Source: Pogonophryne albipinna (taxonomy: Eukaryota; Chordata; Actinopteri; Perciformes; Artedidraconidae). From it: 64,000 bases of DNA. The stretch is taken from NCBI GenBank assembly GCA_028583405.1, contig CM053263.1, positions 4,755,804-4,819,803 on the forward strand, written 5' to 3'. Positions 44,434 through 58,719 of the stretch are shown here, piece by piece; position 1 is the stretch's first letter; every line of letters begins with the position of its first letter. The translations under genes and the position numbers were made by a program. Under the pieces are notes generated by a model. It saw only the letters and a list, made by a program, of their open reading frames with translations. It searched no databases and was not told where the DNA came from.

Positions 44434-44690
44434 AGGTCCGCTGCAACTCTGACTACTTTTAAATCCAGCAAGAAGACTTTTCTTTTTGTCGCTGCTTTTA
44501 ATTGAACTATTCACATCTTAAACTGCACTGTAACTTTTATCCATGTATTTTTTCTGTTAATGTTTATTTTATTAGCTTTTCTTTTTAATGACTGATTTTA
44601 AATGCCATTTTCTTAATGTCTTTCATTTTTTGTAAAGCACTTTGAATTGCCTTGTGTTGAAAGGTGCTATATAAATAAACTTGCCTTGCG

Positions 44691-47501
44691 CTTTGACAAA
44701 TACATTTTGGAGCTTTGCTGAGCAAGTTTACATTAATGGGCAACATTATTGCACCAGGGAAGCCTGCGTTGGGAACTTGTGAACATAAAAGGTCAGCTCA
44801 GGACGTTGACTGCTTTCAATTGACTTAAACTACCCATAATAACCTTCATTTTGCCTAAAAACCCTGAATATATTAAAGAAAAAAACAATATACATCACAG
44901 TGAACATTTTACAGATGTGTTCAGTTCAGGAACTAGGGGGGTTTTTAAAGTCGGTTTTTATTTGCATACAAATCTACTTTTTATGCAAATTGGTTATGGA
45001 CATAGTTTTTTTTAGTTTTTTTACAAGTCTTTTTATTTCATTATAGTGTACAGTAATCGATGCCATTGTCATTGTCATCATGGACATAGTTTTTAGAAGA
45101 CAATTGATAGGTAAAATACACCATTTACTCTATATGACATTTTATTTTTGTTTAGTTCAAATAATAGGGAGAATAATGCATCTTGATCCATTTGTTCATT
45201 TCATAAAATAATAATATCCTCTTACTATTGTTTAAATGTCCTCCGGTCTGTTTATATCATAGGTGCGTATTTTCTTTTAACCTTTTTATAAGCCTTGAAG
45301 AATTATACTAGAATAATAAAAAATGAGGAACTTTTCACAAGTGTGAAGGATAAAGGGAAGGAGGTGGAGAAAGGTCCAAAAGGGTGAGAGAGAAGGCTGT
45401 GAAGGTCAGATTTCTAATTGGCTGAACTGCCCCTGGGGCTTCAGGTGTGTGAATGTATCAACTACAGCCTGAAGCCTGACACACAACACCTTCACACACT
45501 CCCCACACACACAAAAACACGCCCTTTATTTATCAAGAAAATCCTTTTCCAAACATGCTTCCTCTTACATTTGTTGTCCTTTTTTCAGGAGGAAGAAGAC
45601 TACCACTCCCTCTTTGGATGACACTTTAACTCAATTATAGTTTTGAACAAAGACTCCAAAGAGTTTAGGGGAAAAAAGAAAAATCCAAGTGAACAATAAA
45701 GTATTTTCCCTCCCTGTTTTCTCCCATTCTCTCCAGTCACAGGCAGGTCTTATCACGACTTAGAAAGCTTTTTTGGATAGCGATTTGCCTTCCCAGCCCC
45801 AAGAATCCCGCTCTTAAACATCATACATAAAACAATCTGCAGGATAATTCATACCCGGCCGCTTCCTGAGCCTCGCCACTTGTCGGCGATAAGTGAATTC
45901 TGAATTTGGGAGTAGGGGAAAGTAGAATGAGCTCGGCGAATTATATAATCTCCATTTTTCATTCAGGAGTTTGGGGGCAGATGAATGTTTGATATCTTTT
46001 TAAAACGACTCATCCATCACACAGTTCACTTTGGCCAGTGGAAAGGAAGGAGGAGGTTATGGCGAGACAGAGGTATGTAAAGTGTCCGGTTATTGAGCCT
46101 CATTATCAGGAAGATGGAGTACGCTGGTGATGGGGGGGGGGGGGGGGGACTGCGGCGCCGCATGAGCATCAATCTGCAGTCCGAATAGTTTTAGCCAGAG
46201 ATATTGAGCTTTAAAGTTTTCCCATCAGAAACTAATATAACTTTTTGAATTTGCAGATCAACTTCTTCAATAAACGTTTCAAAAGCCTACCTGCACTCAC
46301 CCGTGATGGATGAAGCTGTGTTTTAGGAATACATTTTCATCTTTACTCTTAAACTTCAGACTATGCAACAGCCTAAATGTATATTACAATATGCCCACCA
46401 TACTGACAACTTAATAAAGATTAACTATAATCTTTTCCAGCCTGCTTTTAGCTACAGCCGACATCTCCCATATGGTAGAAATAGCTAAATCTGTCAACAA
46501 ACCAGATGGCTGCTAAAACTCTACTGTCAAAATAAAAACATGTTAATAGGATTCAAGTTGTCAATTGAGTAAATAAAGTTATGCATTGTTTGCATGTGGT
46601 TTAAGTTTACATGTTAAACTGTAAAAGTAGCTAGAAAGCAGCTGTACTTCGTATTTATGCTAACAAATGTTAGCATGCAGCCTCAGAGGATCATACAAAC
46701 ATATGATATTACAGAATGGGATGCATTGCAATAGATTTAACATAACATTTTGCAAAACTGTAAAGATCTACAATGCAACATAAATGCAAACAGAGGCTAA
46801 TAGTAAAGTACTGAATGGGAAATACTTTGACTTTGACTAGCTGTGGTGCATATACAGTGTGATAATAGTACTGTTAGTTAAGCAAAGAGATTGAATACTT
46901 TATCCAGCACATGATGATGCAATGTTAGCATCTTGATTGTAACCATGACTGTTGTTAGCATTTAGCTCACAGCACCACTGTGTCCCAGCACAGCCTCACA
47001 GAGCCTGTAGAGCTGTTATTATTTAAAAACCATTCAGTGAGTTTGATCAGATCAAATTGAATGTATGTAGAAAGACACAGAGACACTGTGACTTTAACTG
47101 TAAAAAAGAAAGGAGATAACTGGAGCTGGCTCACTAAATCATACATGTTGGAGTCGTGTAAGCTATGTGTGGGCGGACATGGAATATGCATAGGTGTCTG
47201 AATACTTCACAAATATAGTATGTATCCTCATGATGCTGCATCTATAGGTCTGTAGCACATACCACCGCAGACCGAACGCAATGCTACTCTGTGCTCGTGT
47301 GAGACAGAGGCCGTGAGAGAAAAAGACAACAAGAGGCGATCTGTTGGCATCAGCAAAGCCTGCTGGGAAATGAGTATCCTGTAAGAGGCTGTCAGCTGAA
47401 GGTAATTTACTTCCTGGTTTGCTCTGCACGCGCTCCCTGGATGTCAGCACCAAGGAGACGATGAGAGAGGGATTAATCACAGAGGGACTTAAAGAAGGCA
47501 A
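44691..47501. other. No gene seen; 17-base G run
   Basis: Contains a G homopolymer at 46132-46148 that could form a G-quadruplex-like structure. Otherwise AT-rich with no motif. Confidence 0.5.
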
Positions 47502-48035
47502 TCACTGGCTGGGCTACTGTACTCACTGGCTGGCTGGGCTACTGTACTCACTGGCTGGGCAACTGTACTCACTGGCTGGGCTACTGTACTCACTGGCTGG
47601 GCAACTGTACTCACTGGCTGGGATACTGTACTCACTGGCTGGGCAACTGTACTCACTGGCTGGACTACTGTATTCACTGGCTGGGCTACTGTATTCACTG
47701 GCTGGGCTACTGTATTCACTGGCTGGGCTACTGTACTCACTGGCTGGGCTACTGCGCTCACTGGCTGGGCTACTGTGCTCACTGGCTGGGCTACTGCGCT
47801 CACTGGCTGGGCTACTGCGCTCACTGGCTGGGCTACTGCGCTCACTGGCTGGGCTACTGCGCTCACTGGCTGGGCTACTGCACTCACTGGCTGGGCTACT
47901 GTACTCACTGGCTGGGCTACTGTACTCACTGGCTGGGCTACTGTACTCACTGGCTGGGCTACTGTACTCACTGGCTGGGCTACTGTACTCACTGGCTGGG
48001 CTACAGTACTCACTGGCTGGGCTACTGTACTCACT
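47502..48035. repeat. 21-bp minisatellite, about 25 copies
   Basis: The unit is CTGGCTGGGCTACTGTACTC plus A. Variants occur at fixed places: GCTACT/GCAACT/GATACT, and GTACTC/GTATTC/GTGCTC/GCGCTC. The GCGCTC type clusters at 47745-47880, a sign of local copy spreading. One four-base GGCT duplication occurs near 47528-47535. Because 21 is a multiple of three, reading frames stay open on both strands: plus GLLYSLA, minus SPASEYS and TVAQPVS. These frames are a by-product of the repeat, not evidence of a gene. Confidence 0.97.
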
Positions 48036-48903
48036 CACTCAGTAAGAAGCAATATGTCAGGCTAACACACACACTACTAATGTATGTTTAATATGTGTGG
48101 GTGTGACAAAGAAACCAGCTGCATAATTGGGAAACTCCATATTTGCACGGACTAAAGATCAAAGACTTTCTGCAGCTTCTCCATCAATGAATCTGCTAAA
48201 CTGCAGTGAAATCTCTCCCTTTTTACAGTCTCACTCCCCTGTCTCACTTTGCATGTCATTCTCACATGTATATTTCATGTGTGTGTCTGTGCATACTGCT
48301 GATGTGTATTCATGATGCGCTGTCATGTCTCTTTTAAAGTGTTCTATACACATTTGTCACGCCACTGGCTCCTTCAGAGGAGATACTGCCCGGGTTGAGG
48401 GGAAGGATAAGACCATGGACTGGCTTGAGTGTTTACAGAGAAAGTAAACATTTAATTTCAAAACAACAGGCATTCATTTGATGCTAAAACTTCCCAGATT
48501 CTTCCTAAAGGCTGTGAACAATTATTTGGAACCTGGCCGCAGGATTAATACTACATTAAACCGAAAAAATAATATGTTGTTTACATGACCCTAGAAAGAC
48601 TTGAATTTCTGAATATTGTCCTATTATAATTAATAGCGCAGTGTGTAAACGTTGTGACTTAATTGGTGCTAAAGGTCCAGGCCCAAACAATGACAAACAG
48701 CCCCATTAAGACTGTAAGCAAGCACAGTTAATTAATTAAGCTATTAGTCATTTAAAACAACAATCCATAAAAAAGGAAATATGGCCAAAGCTACAACAGA
48801 AAGACCTTGACAGTTGATTTCAATGTGACATGTACTGTAGGTACATTTAGAAAGATTGAGATACAACAAGATTTGTACCACCCTATTATTAGTAGCAGGT
48901 ATA

Positions 48904-49115
48904 GACTGAAAAAACTGAAACGTTTACTTTAATTAAAAGTATTATGTCCACAGATTTCACAACTAGGTTGGTTGAAAGCAGACATATTAAGTTAAGTTGA
49001 ACCTAATATTTATATTTAAACTTAATATTAAAGCTTTCAAATAACCTAATACAGTTATGTGAAATATGTTGACCTAATACATTTATTTAAAGTCACATTT
49101 GTTGTTTTGTCAGTG
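48904..49115. mobile_element. TA-flanked MITE (212 bp), same family as 31852-32020
   Basis: The ends are GACTGAAAAAACTGAAACGT and, reversed, CACTGACAAAACAACAAATG, with TA at both flanks (48902-48903, 49116-49117). Inner sequence AAGTTGAACCTAATATT is shared with the other copy (near 31940). TA targeting suggests a Tc1/mariner link. Confidence 0.65.
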
Positions 49116-49117
49116 TA

Positions 49118-51112
49118 GTTTGGGCCGAAGTAGTCTATTACGCAGTGCATGTTATGGCCTTAATGACAGGAAAATAATTTGGCACCCAAAATTTGGAGTT
49201 GTGGGATGAAAAGCGTCCAAACCTAAAGATACTAAACATGGTCACAAAACACAGTATTGTCAGCTTAATTTAAAAAGATATCAGGATTGGACTTCAAAAG
49301 CTCGAGTCCATCCATGAAAGTCACTCTCATGCATAACTCCCCTCAGTGGCTCCCAGCGCAGCCCTGTCCTCACCACATAATGACATTAGCATAGCCCTCT
49401 TCTCTCCACTTCTTATCTACTTCAAAAGCAGCGCTTCATTAACTACTGCCATCTATCAGAGAGCCGACCGGGCAGGAATGTGTGTGTGAGTGTGTGTGTC
49501 TCCCCACAACAATTACAGTGCTATGTAGGGTCACAGACTTGTAGATTAGTGTGACAGTCTGGACGTCACACCTCTCCCTGCGTCTCCTCCTCTCAGTATC
49601 AACATGTTTTCTCGTTCAGGACCAAACACGACATAGCCAGAACAGGAAGTGTGCGAAATCTACTTATGTCGAAGCAAACAAAAGAGGAACGTCATAATAG
49701 AATTAAATTAACAAGAAATTCCTGGAAAACACTCCTAGGAGGAGGCTAATGGGTTTAACAAATTACCAGCATGAATGACGTGTTTCGTTACATAATTATG
49801 TAACGAGCCAGGTCAGCGGTGATTACAACCTCCTAATGTGTTTTGAAACCGCTGCTTGAATCAATAAGAGATGTTATATCAGTCAAAATAAGAAAAATCA
49901 AGAATTAATCCAGAATTTATTCAAAAGAAAAATTAAAGAAATCTTTTGTTTGAACAAAATAAAAATCTTCCATGTGGCACTACACAGTTTCTTTTAACTG
50001 GAAAATAAGTATCTTCATAGCAGTTGATTTACTGATATAATAATCCTTTTTACTTTTATACTTTTTTCACTGGAAAAGTTCAAAGCTTTTAGACAAACAT
50101 ATTCATGTATATTCCTGTGAAATACTTATATCCAGCATAATGTAATTGTTTGATTACATAGGTACTGTAAATGCACATATATTAGAATATTTAACTTCAA
50201 AATCTGTGAATCTGTGTCATAAATTAAACAACTATTCAATTCCACTTTGTCTAGCCTTTAAATTGCAAAAAAAAGCAAAGGAGAAAATACGCCAAACCAG
50301 CTATTCAGACAGTAATACTGTTCCAAACTGCCTGAATCTAACTCATCTTATTGCCAAATTCATGCCAGACTCATCATTCAAATGTACCAAAACTCCAAGG
50401 AGGACTCTGGCTCAAAGTTCTGCTAACCAGAGCTAAATATCTCAAATCCAAACTGACACATCCTTTACAAATCATATAATCCATGTTGCACATCATCTGA
50501 AACACTTTTCAAGCCAAGCCACTGTTGTTGAGGCTCTCCTGTTATACAAGTGAGTTTTCAAAATGATCACTACCTGGAGGTCATAGCTTAGTCACATTTT
50601 ATTCACCACTAAATCACTCCCTTTCCTTGAACTTCACCATTGTATTTCCTCTTCTGACAGAGGCCGTGACCTGGCCAATAGTAATACATCTCAGGTTGTA
50701 AGAGGAAGCAGTTCTCAGAAGAGCTGCGGATTCCCCAAATTCCCCATTTGCCACCCTCAAACAACCGGCGCCGATGGGGAAGAGATGCTCCCTCACGGTG
50801 AAAACAGATGTAGTGCTGCGTGAGATGTGAGTGAGAGACAAAGAGAGAGGAGAGGGCAGTTCTTCTGATAAGGTGGAGGAAGGTAGGGAGCAGCGGGATG
50901 AGAGAACGATAAAGGGCGACAGTAGGGAGGCAGGATCGTCCGTCTCTGGAGAGGAGTGGAGGGGGGAGAGCGATTGTGGAGTGAAGTGAGCGATGGAGGG
51001 AGAGCCAGGGAGATATATTGAAATCCAGGACACCAGATGGAGAGAGTGAAAGAAGAAGAGAAAAATGTGAGACTCAGACGAAAAACTAAGATTTAGATTG
51101 AGGGAGGAACAA

Positions 51113-51114
<2 letters not shown>
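49118..51114. other. No gene seen
   Basis: AT-rich to 50600, then purine-rich (GAGAG-type) to the (GA)n block. Frames reflect this bias. Confidence 0.45.

Positions 51115-51184
<70 letters not shown>
51115..51184. repeat. (GA)n microsatellite, 70 bp
   Basis: Uninterrupted GA run; polypurine tract that can form triplex DNA. Confidence 0.97.
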
Positions 51185-51186
<2 letters not shown>

Positions 51187-51292
51187 CGTGTGTGTGTCTT
51201 GGTGAGTACAGAGGTCTTAGTTTCTTGGCAGGATGCTGCAGCAGAGTTTGGCCCGGACCCTAATGGAGATGTAAGAAGCCTTGGAGTCTGAT

Positions 51293-51293
51293 C

Positions 51294-51318
<25 letters not shown>
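51293..51318. repeat. Short (CA)n microsatellite
   Basis: Thirteen CA units. Confidence 0.95.
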
Positions 51319-53485
<2,167 letters not shown>

Positions 53486-54591
53486 CCCAATGAAAGCCAA
53501 GTGTGTAACACAGAAGACATAACTCACTGCCAAAAACACAACGCCAAACTTGCTGAGGTATTGCTACCCATAATGCAACTCTCTGACCTCCAGAGTCTGT
53601 TTTGTGCTCTAAAGTTAAACTCCAGTATTGGAACTAAAAGCTGCATTTTGGTTGCGTCATTCTTTAACCTCAAAGAGCTTTAAATGAATTCAGTGTTCGG
53701 TAAATAATCTCTGTCCTTCAATAAATTCAATGAAATCCTAATATGCAAAGCAAACTCTTATCAAGTTTTGAGTGTGTTTTGCTGTGTTGGCAGTTCAGTG
53801 AAAGTCAGGGAATCACCAAAGTTATTACAATTCATGAAGAGGAAACATGAATGTCTGTGCATAATGTGTTGGCAAAACATCCTGTACTCTGGGATATTTC
53901 ACTCACAAATGTAGTATGGGTTTGGGAGCCAGCTTTCACATGGCAAGCCTACTTCCCCTTCATAAAATAGTACAGTTAGTAACAGTACAAAAAACGCCAT
54001 CAGCCTGCAACTGGCTACAATAATTCCTTTTCACCGTGGCAATTATTATCTCAGAGAGGAATTGACGTGCAGAAAAGAAGAAGAGAACCACACGGACACA
54101 ACTATGCGAGAGTAAACAGTGTAAACCGCCGTTCTCCATGAGCGGTTGGGGACCCACAGAGACGATCAACCACATGCTCCTGACCACTTGTTGCAGCAGG
54201 CGGTGCTGCATCTCGATACTTTGATAACAGAAGCTGCAGGAATCATCAGCTGCTCTCCATTCATTTGTCTCTGCTGCTGCACTTTTGTCTGGCTCTGGAT
54301 TTGCTGTGCTATGGTAACTTTGCAGAACACTGTCCCTGCATACTGAGCTGACTTTGATTTATACAAGTAATGTTTAAACAACACAGACTTCAGAGAGTGC
54401 AGATGCAGCCAAGGCGGTTTTCTTAAATGGAGAAGAATGTGTGTTTCTGCCTTTTCCACTCGGAGATGGGTTCTTCCTTAACCCATGCCTAACACTTTCA
54501 CCAAGTGTTATGAAAATCATGCTAGTCGTTCTCATAACCCTGCTGACAAATGAACCAAAAACATATCCTTGGCAGAGGTTCAAATTGTGTC

Positions 54592-54850
54592 TTTATTTTT
54601 AAACTAATACAGTTCTTGTGCATAAGGGCCCCGCAGGAGTCCCCAGACCACAGCTTATGACCCCTTAGCTTAGAGAAAGAGCGGCTGGCATCCTCCATGG
54701 CGGCATGCGACCTCCACCCGGTTATGAGACGCTCTGCCCAGGGACCCGAGGCGATGCTCCACCCAGACACCCCCGCCTTTGATCTCCTAATCACCTGGTT
54801 CAGCCTGGGCCTCAGCAGAGACAGGGAGAGGCTGCAGGGGCGGGGGGGAC
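54592..54850 (-). other. GC-rich block ending in AATAAA on the minus strand; possible retroelement 3' end
   Basis: The block is clearly more GC- and CpG-rich than its flanks. On the minus strand it ends GTTTAAAAATAAAGACACAA, that is, with a poly(A) signal at 54597-54592. A minus-strand frame (54794-54522) reads MEDASRSFSKLRGHKLWSGD, with no motif I recognise. It may be the 3' end or LTR of a retroelement, or an intronic transcript end. Confidence 0.35.
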
Positions 54851-55981
54851 AATAATAACCTCAGCAGTTGTTCTCGCGGCCAGATCCAAGCCTTTGTGGG
54901 TTGGGTAAAGAAAAGGAAATATTCCTGGGAAGATTCCTAATGTTTATTTTGAATAGTGAACAGCACCAGGCAGTCACATCACAAGATACTAAAATAATAC
55001 TGGGAACATTCACTTGGTATTTTCATAGCAAGGGGTCAGGGGTTCAAGGTGATAGAGGGAAATCTAAGTGAACTAACATGTTGCCACCTGTTACAAACAA
55101 ACATTCCCTCACTCCCCTCACATCCCTGCTCTTAATCCACAAATCACCTTTTGGGGAAATCCATGTTGGTCTATTGTTCTTGCACAAAGAAGCAAGAGCT
55201 GTTTGCAGCTAACTTACTTACACACCCTGCATGCCAGGCCTTCTGAGCATCATTTGAACAGACACGGTGTTTTACAAACACCAAGGAAATGTGTCAATTT
55301 ACTAATGCTATTATTAAAAAAAAAGACCTTTACCACCATGACAGTGCCGATAAATACAAAGAGAGGAAGGTTATGGTTGCTGTTAGAAAGCCTTGCACAT
55401 AAAAGGTCCACAGAATGCATGAAGACATTCTACAGCGGTTACAAGTGCAACATCATCCAAGCTTTTGTCCTGTTCAACAAATCCACATTTTGACAGCTGC
55501 CGGATTCAGGAGGCTGAAGGTACTGTCTGTTCTTTTTGTGCTCAGCCGGTAGTGACTCGCACAACAAGCAGACCAACACCAGCACCCTGAGACCTTTCAT
55601 GCATTCTGTCACAGATACAGGAAGTGTATTTAGCCTGCAGCAATTCTAAGGGCCTTAAAGTGCACTTTGCCTCACACAACTCTCTTGACTTTGCATCACC
55701 AGACTTAATTTCCTTTTTCCCCTCTACTGCAGCATGTTCCACAAAGCTCTTAAACACCACATCTAGGGTTCCAATATGGAAAAAACTGTACTGAATGTAT
55801 ATTGTACACTCCATACTGCAGCTGGGAGGATGAGTGATAGGCTCATTTAAAGTGCATTGACCCATGATGAAGCTAATGCCTACTTTTGCAGCATGGGAAC
55901 CCCCCAGGAATCCCCTGCAGCACCCCAGGGCTCCATGAACACTTTAGCGGTCATGAGAAGGAGATGAGAGTGGCTTCTTAC

Positions 55982-56112
55982 CTCAGTAGGTTGGGCAGAG
56001 GGATGGAGCCTGAGCCTGACCCCAGAATCCCCCTCTTCCCACTCAATAATTTCTCCACCACGGCGACATTACCGGTCCGGGCGGCTTCCAGCAGCTCCTG
56101 CTCCTTCCCCAT
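55982..56112 (-). CDS. anks1b: ANKS1 family, first coding exon (best match anks1b)
   Basis: This is the first coding exon of an ankyrin-repeat/SAM/PTB scaffold protein (AIDA-1 type). In vertebrates ANKS1B is a postsynaptic density component. ATG is at 56112-56110, 43 full codons follow, and the exon ends in AG before a GTAAG donor (55981-55977). The peptide begins [20 protein letters not shown] and continues with a Gly/Ser-rich stretch ending IPLPNLL. The [10 protein letters not shown]...VEKLL part is the start of the first ankyrin repeat. As I recall the families, the short GILGSGSG stretch fits ANKS1B better than ANKS1A, which has a long glycine run here. The split codon AG|N would give Ser, as in the known continuation. 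Exon 2 is not in the window. The upstream neighbour on the same strand is a BLTP3-like gene, which matches vertebrate gene order. The family is near certain; the paralogue is less so. Confidence 0.82.
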
Positions 56113-56600
56113 CCCGGACACAAGTTTACAACGACGGGGTGAAATCCAACAAATCTCCCATATATATCCTAAATGCCTCCTCCTCTCCGAGCCTTATTCC
56201 CTCACTGTCTGGAGAGGGAACGCATCTGAAAGGACTCCACTCGCTGCATGCTGCACGGTGAAATAGGTGTTATTGATGCCGCAGAGCAGGTTTGACATGC
56301 ACTTATCCCCTGGTGCCTTTTAACCTCAGTCCATTCACAAGCACGGCTCCCGTGTGTAACCTCAGGGTAACAAGCGCAGCGGGGAGAACCGCAAGCTCCA
56401 AAGCAAACGCGAAGTGAAAAGTAAAGAGTAACCCTGGTTTACAAAAGAAAGAAAACTCCTTCACGTTCCCAGCAGAGGCTCCTGTCCGGTCTGAAGCTCC
56501 AGCTGACACCCGGCGGGAGGTGAAACCCTGTACGCCTCCACAAGAAGCTCTCCGGTACCGCTGTACTCTCCACCTCTCTGCCCTGAACCTACCGCACTGG
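56113..56600 (-). promoter_or_regulatory. Probable 5' leader and promoter-proximal region of anks1b
   Basis: This is the stretch just upstream of the anks1b ATG. It is less AT-rich than its surroundings and has scattered CpG. The transcription start cannot be fixed from sequence. On the minus strand it holds a two-codon ORF (ATG at 56334-56332, TGA at 56328-56326) and a 34-codon ORF (56298-56194), both before the main ATG. No clear TATA box is placed at a sensible distance. The outer limit given is only a guess from base composition. Confidence 0.45.
56194..56298 (-). CDS. Candidate upstream ORF in the anks1b leader (34 codons)
   Basis: The ATG at 56298-56296 opens a frame of 34 codons ending in TAA at 56196-56194, 81 bases before the anks1b ATG. 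The predicted peptide starts MSNLLCGINNTY and ends LQTVRE. I recognise no domain. If the transcript starts upstream of 56298, this ORF would be scanned first and could lower anks1b translation. This is inference: neither the transcript start nor translation is visible. Confidence 0.3.
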   Translation of the reverse strand: MSNLLCGINNTYFTVQHAASGVLSDAFPLQTVRE

Positions 56601-58384
56601 CCGGTGCCTCTGAGACACAGGTGTCAAGTTAGCCTGATTACTTATTGTGCACTTCCTGTTGCAGCTTTCAAAATAAAACTCGCAATTTGTTACAAACTTG
56701 GCCAACCAGCCTCTGGCATGAAAAACACATTTCATTCGTCTTTTATATATCTTGTTTTTATTTCATATTTTGATATTTTGTCTTTATTGTATATTATATA
56801 CCAGTTTGTTTATGAGTGCCCATTGAAAAACATGGCAGTTAGTTAGCTAATGTTAACAATCTATAAATACAACTTCATTCGGCTTTCCTAAAAAGTAAAA
56901 GGATACGTAACTTAATAATATAACACATTATAATATTAATATGATGATATGAATTATAATGTATTACTATACAATTATTATATTGACACCATAAAATATG
57001 TGTATACTTTTGAAGACTTCTTAAGTTGCATCCCAAGCTAGCAAGTTAACATTAGCTAAGTTGAGATAAGTCTGTTGTTTAGTTGTTTAAAACGTGGGAT
57101 ATTACCATAGGTTATTACGCCTCATTTAGTTTTTAGGTTAAAAACAGCCAGGGTTATCAGTTTATTGCTACCAAATTAACTTGTCTACTACTGGTTCGAC
57201 TACACATTACTTTTGCACATTTTTGGTGATTTTCTCTTGTAAAAAATGATATGCAAAATGTGTTGCTTTGGGGCCAATGTTCAAAAAACGACCTGATTAA
57301 ACACAGATTCATTTGGGAGTATGCCAATTCAAGCAAAGGCAAGAAAACAATTTGAGGAGAGGATACCTAGATCATTCACTGAAAGCCCCTATAATGTTAA
57401 AGCAGTAGCCTACTTTAGAGATACAAATTCCCCTATCTATCAAATCCAAACATAGTTTAAAACTGAATTTTGATGTGCTTGGAATTACTTTGCTTGCCTG
57501 GCCTGATTAGAAGTCAAATTCTAATTAAAAACATTTCTGGAGAAAAATAATAAGGCTATTATGTTGCAAAAGTAAATATATGTTTTCTATCTAAGCATCA
57601 GTGATGCTCCTTATGCAAAGTTAATATATTATTTTGAAATCCACGCCAGCCACTTCCGCTGATTTACAGTACAGTCTGGGCGTGGATGATGGAGATGCCA
57701 CAACACCAACAGGAGGCGATGCCTTTGTTAGTCTCTGTAGAAAGTCACACTGAAATCCCCCAGCTGTGCTTATTGTGGACATTTTTCAGACTTATTGTAT
57801 CAAACACGGACATGCGCAGTTGCTCTTCCTGCTGGATGTGTGTTCATTGCTGCAGGATTTAGTAACAGGTGTGTTCCTAAAATAGCCTCCCTGTCAGGTC
57901 AGAGCAGGTTTCTATGAATAAAGGCAGAAGATGGATTTTTTTTTAACGTGCTTGGATCTGTCCACTGACAGCCCCACTCTGCCGCGAGTGCATGCTGGGA
58001 CATGCCTGATGGCTTCAACATGCTGCTTAATTGGAATTTAGAGCTAAGTGCTGCCTTCAAGAGCTCTACCTTAAGCTGCTATGCCCTCAGTCTGAACTCA
58101 AAACGTGTGTATTTTTGGATAAGATTCGTTTTTTTTCCTTTAATTAATTATTCCTTTAGTGTATGTATGATATGTTAGAAATGTGTAAAACATATTCAGA
58201 TTTAAAACCTGTCACCAGTAAGTCAATTGTATTTTTGCTTGAGAAATAAATTCAACAACTAACTGATTAGCAAAAATTGTTGCTGTTACACATCCTTTTG
58301 TAAATGTATTGTTTCAATGGAAGTTATTTTAGCGAGAACATTGTTGATGATTAATGATGAATGATGACTGTTATGTTGAGCAAA
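56601..58384. other. Intergenic, no gene seen
   Basis: Very AT-rich (56740-57120) sequence upstream of the anks1b leader. No motif recognised. Confidence 0.5.
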
Positions 58385-58392
58385 TCAGGGAG

Positions 58393-58719
58393 CAGTGGTG
58401 GATTGTAACTGAGTACATTTACTCAAGTAGGCTAATGTATTTCACGGAAATGTTGGAAATTAATTTCCAATATTTTCTCCATATTGACAAATGTCCCCTT
58501 TAAAAAGCTTGCATTTTGTAAAGATAAAAAAACGGAATAATGTATAATGATATAACCCTTATAAGAGGCATTCTGCGCAATGAGTACTTTTACTTGGTAT
58601 GCTTAAGTACATTTAGCTGATAATACTTCTGTACTTTTACTTTAGTAACATTTTCAACTTAGGACTTTTACTTGTAATGCAGTTTTAACACTGTGGTAAA
58701 AATACTTTTACCCCCACTG
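58393..58719. mobile_element. hAT MITE (327 bp)
   Basis: The ends are CAGTGGTGG and (reversed) CAGTGGGGG. The flanking 8-mers TCAGGGAG (58385-58392) and TCATGGAG (58720-58727) match at 7 of 8 positions, the size expected for hAT. The interior has GTACATTTACTCAAGTA and TGTACTTTTACTTTAGTAAC, a repeat type I recall as very common in teleosts. A half copy lies at 42470-42596. Confidence 0.88.

Larger units (their letters stand above)
41200..44690 (+). mobile_element. 5'-truncated L2-type LINE split by a hAT element
   Basis: The LINE starts within ORF2 (first readable codons near 41200, IDAIAPTKVKEVSG). It contains the region before the reverse transcriptase, the RT domain, the C-terminal domain, and a 3' UTR ending GGTGCTATATAAATAAAC then TTGCCTTGC. 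The apurinic endonuclease domain is missing because of 5' truncation, normal for LINE insertion. There is no poly(A) tail, as in the L2 clade. The hAT element at 41919-43211 interrupts it. Confidence 0.85.

Noticed and set aside
47502..48035. CRISPR-like array
   Set aside because: Head-to-tail 21-bp units without spacers in a eukaryotic intron.
47419..48045. Open frames of 208, 181 and 171 codons across the minisatellite
   Set aside because: They follow from a 21-bp unit without stop codons. No promoter, splice signal or non-repeat coding part accompanies them.
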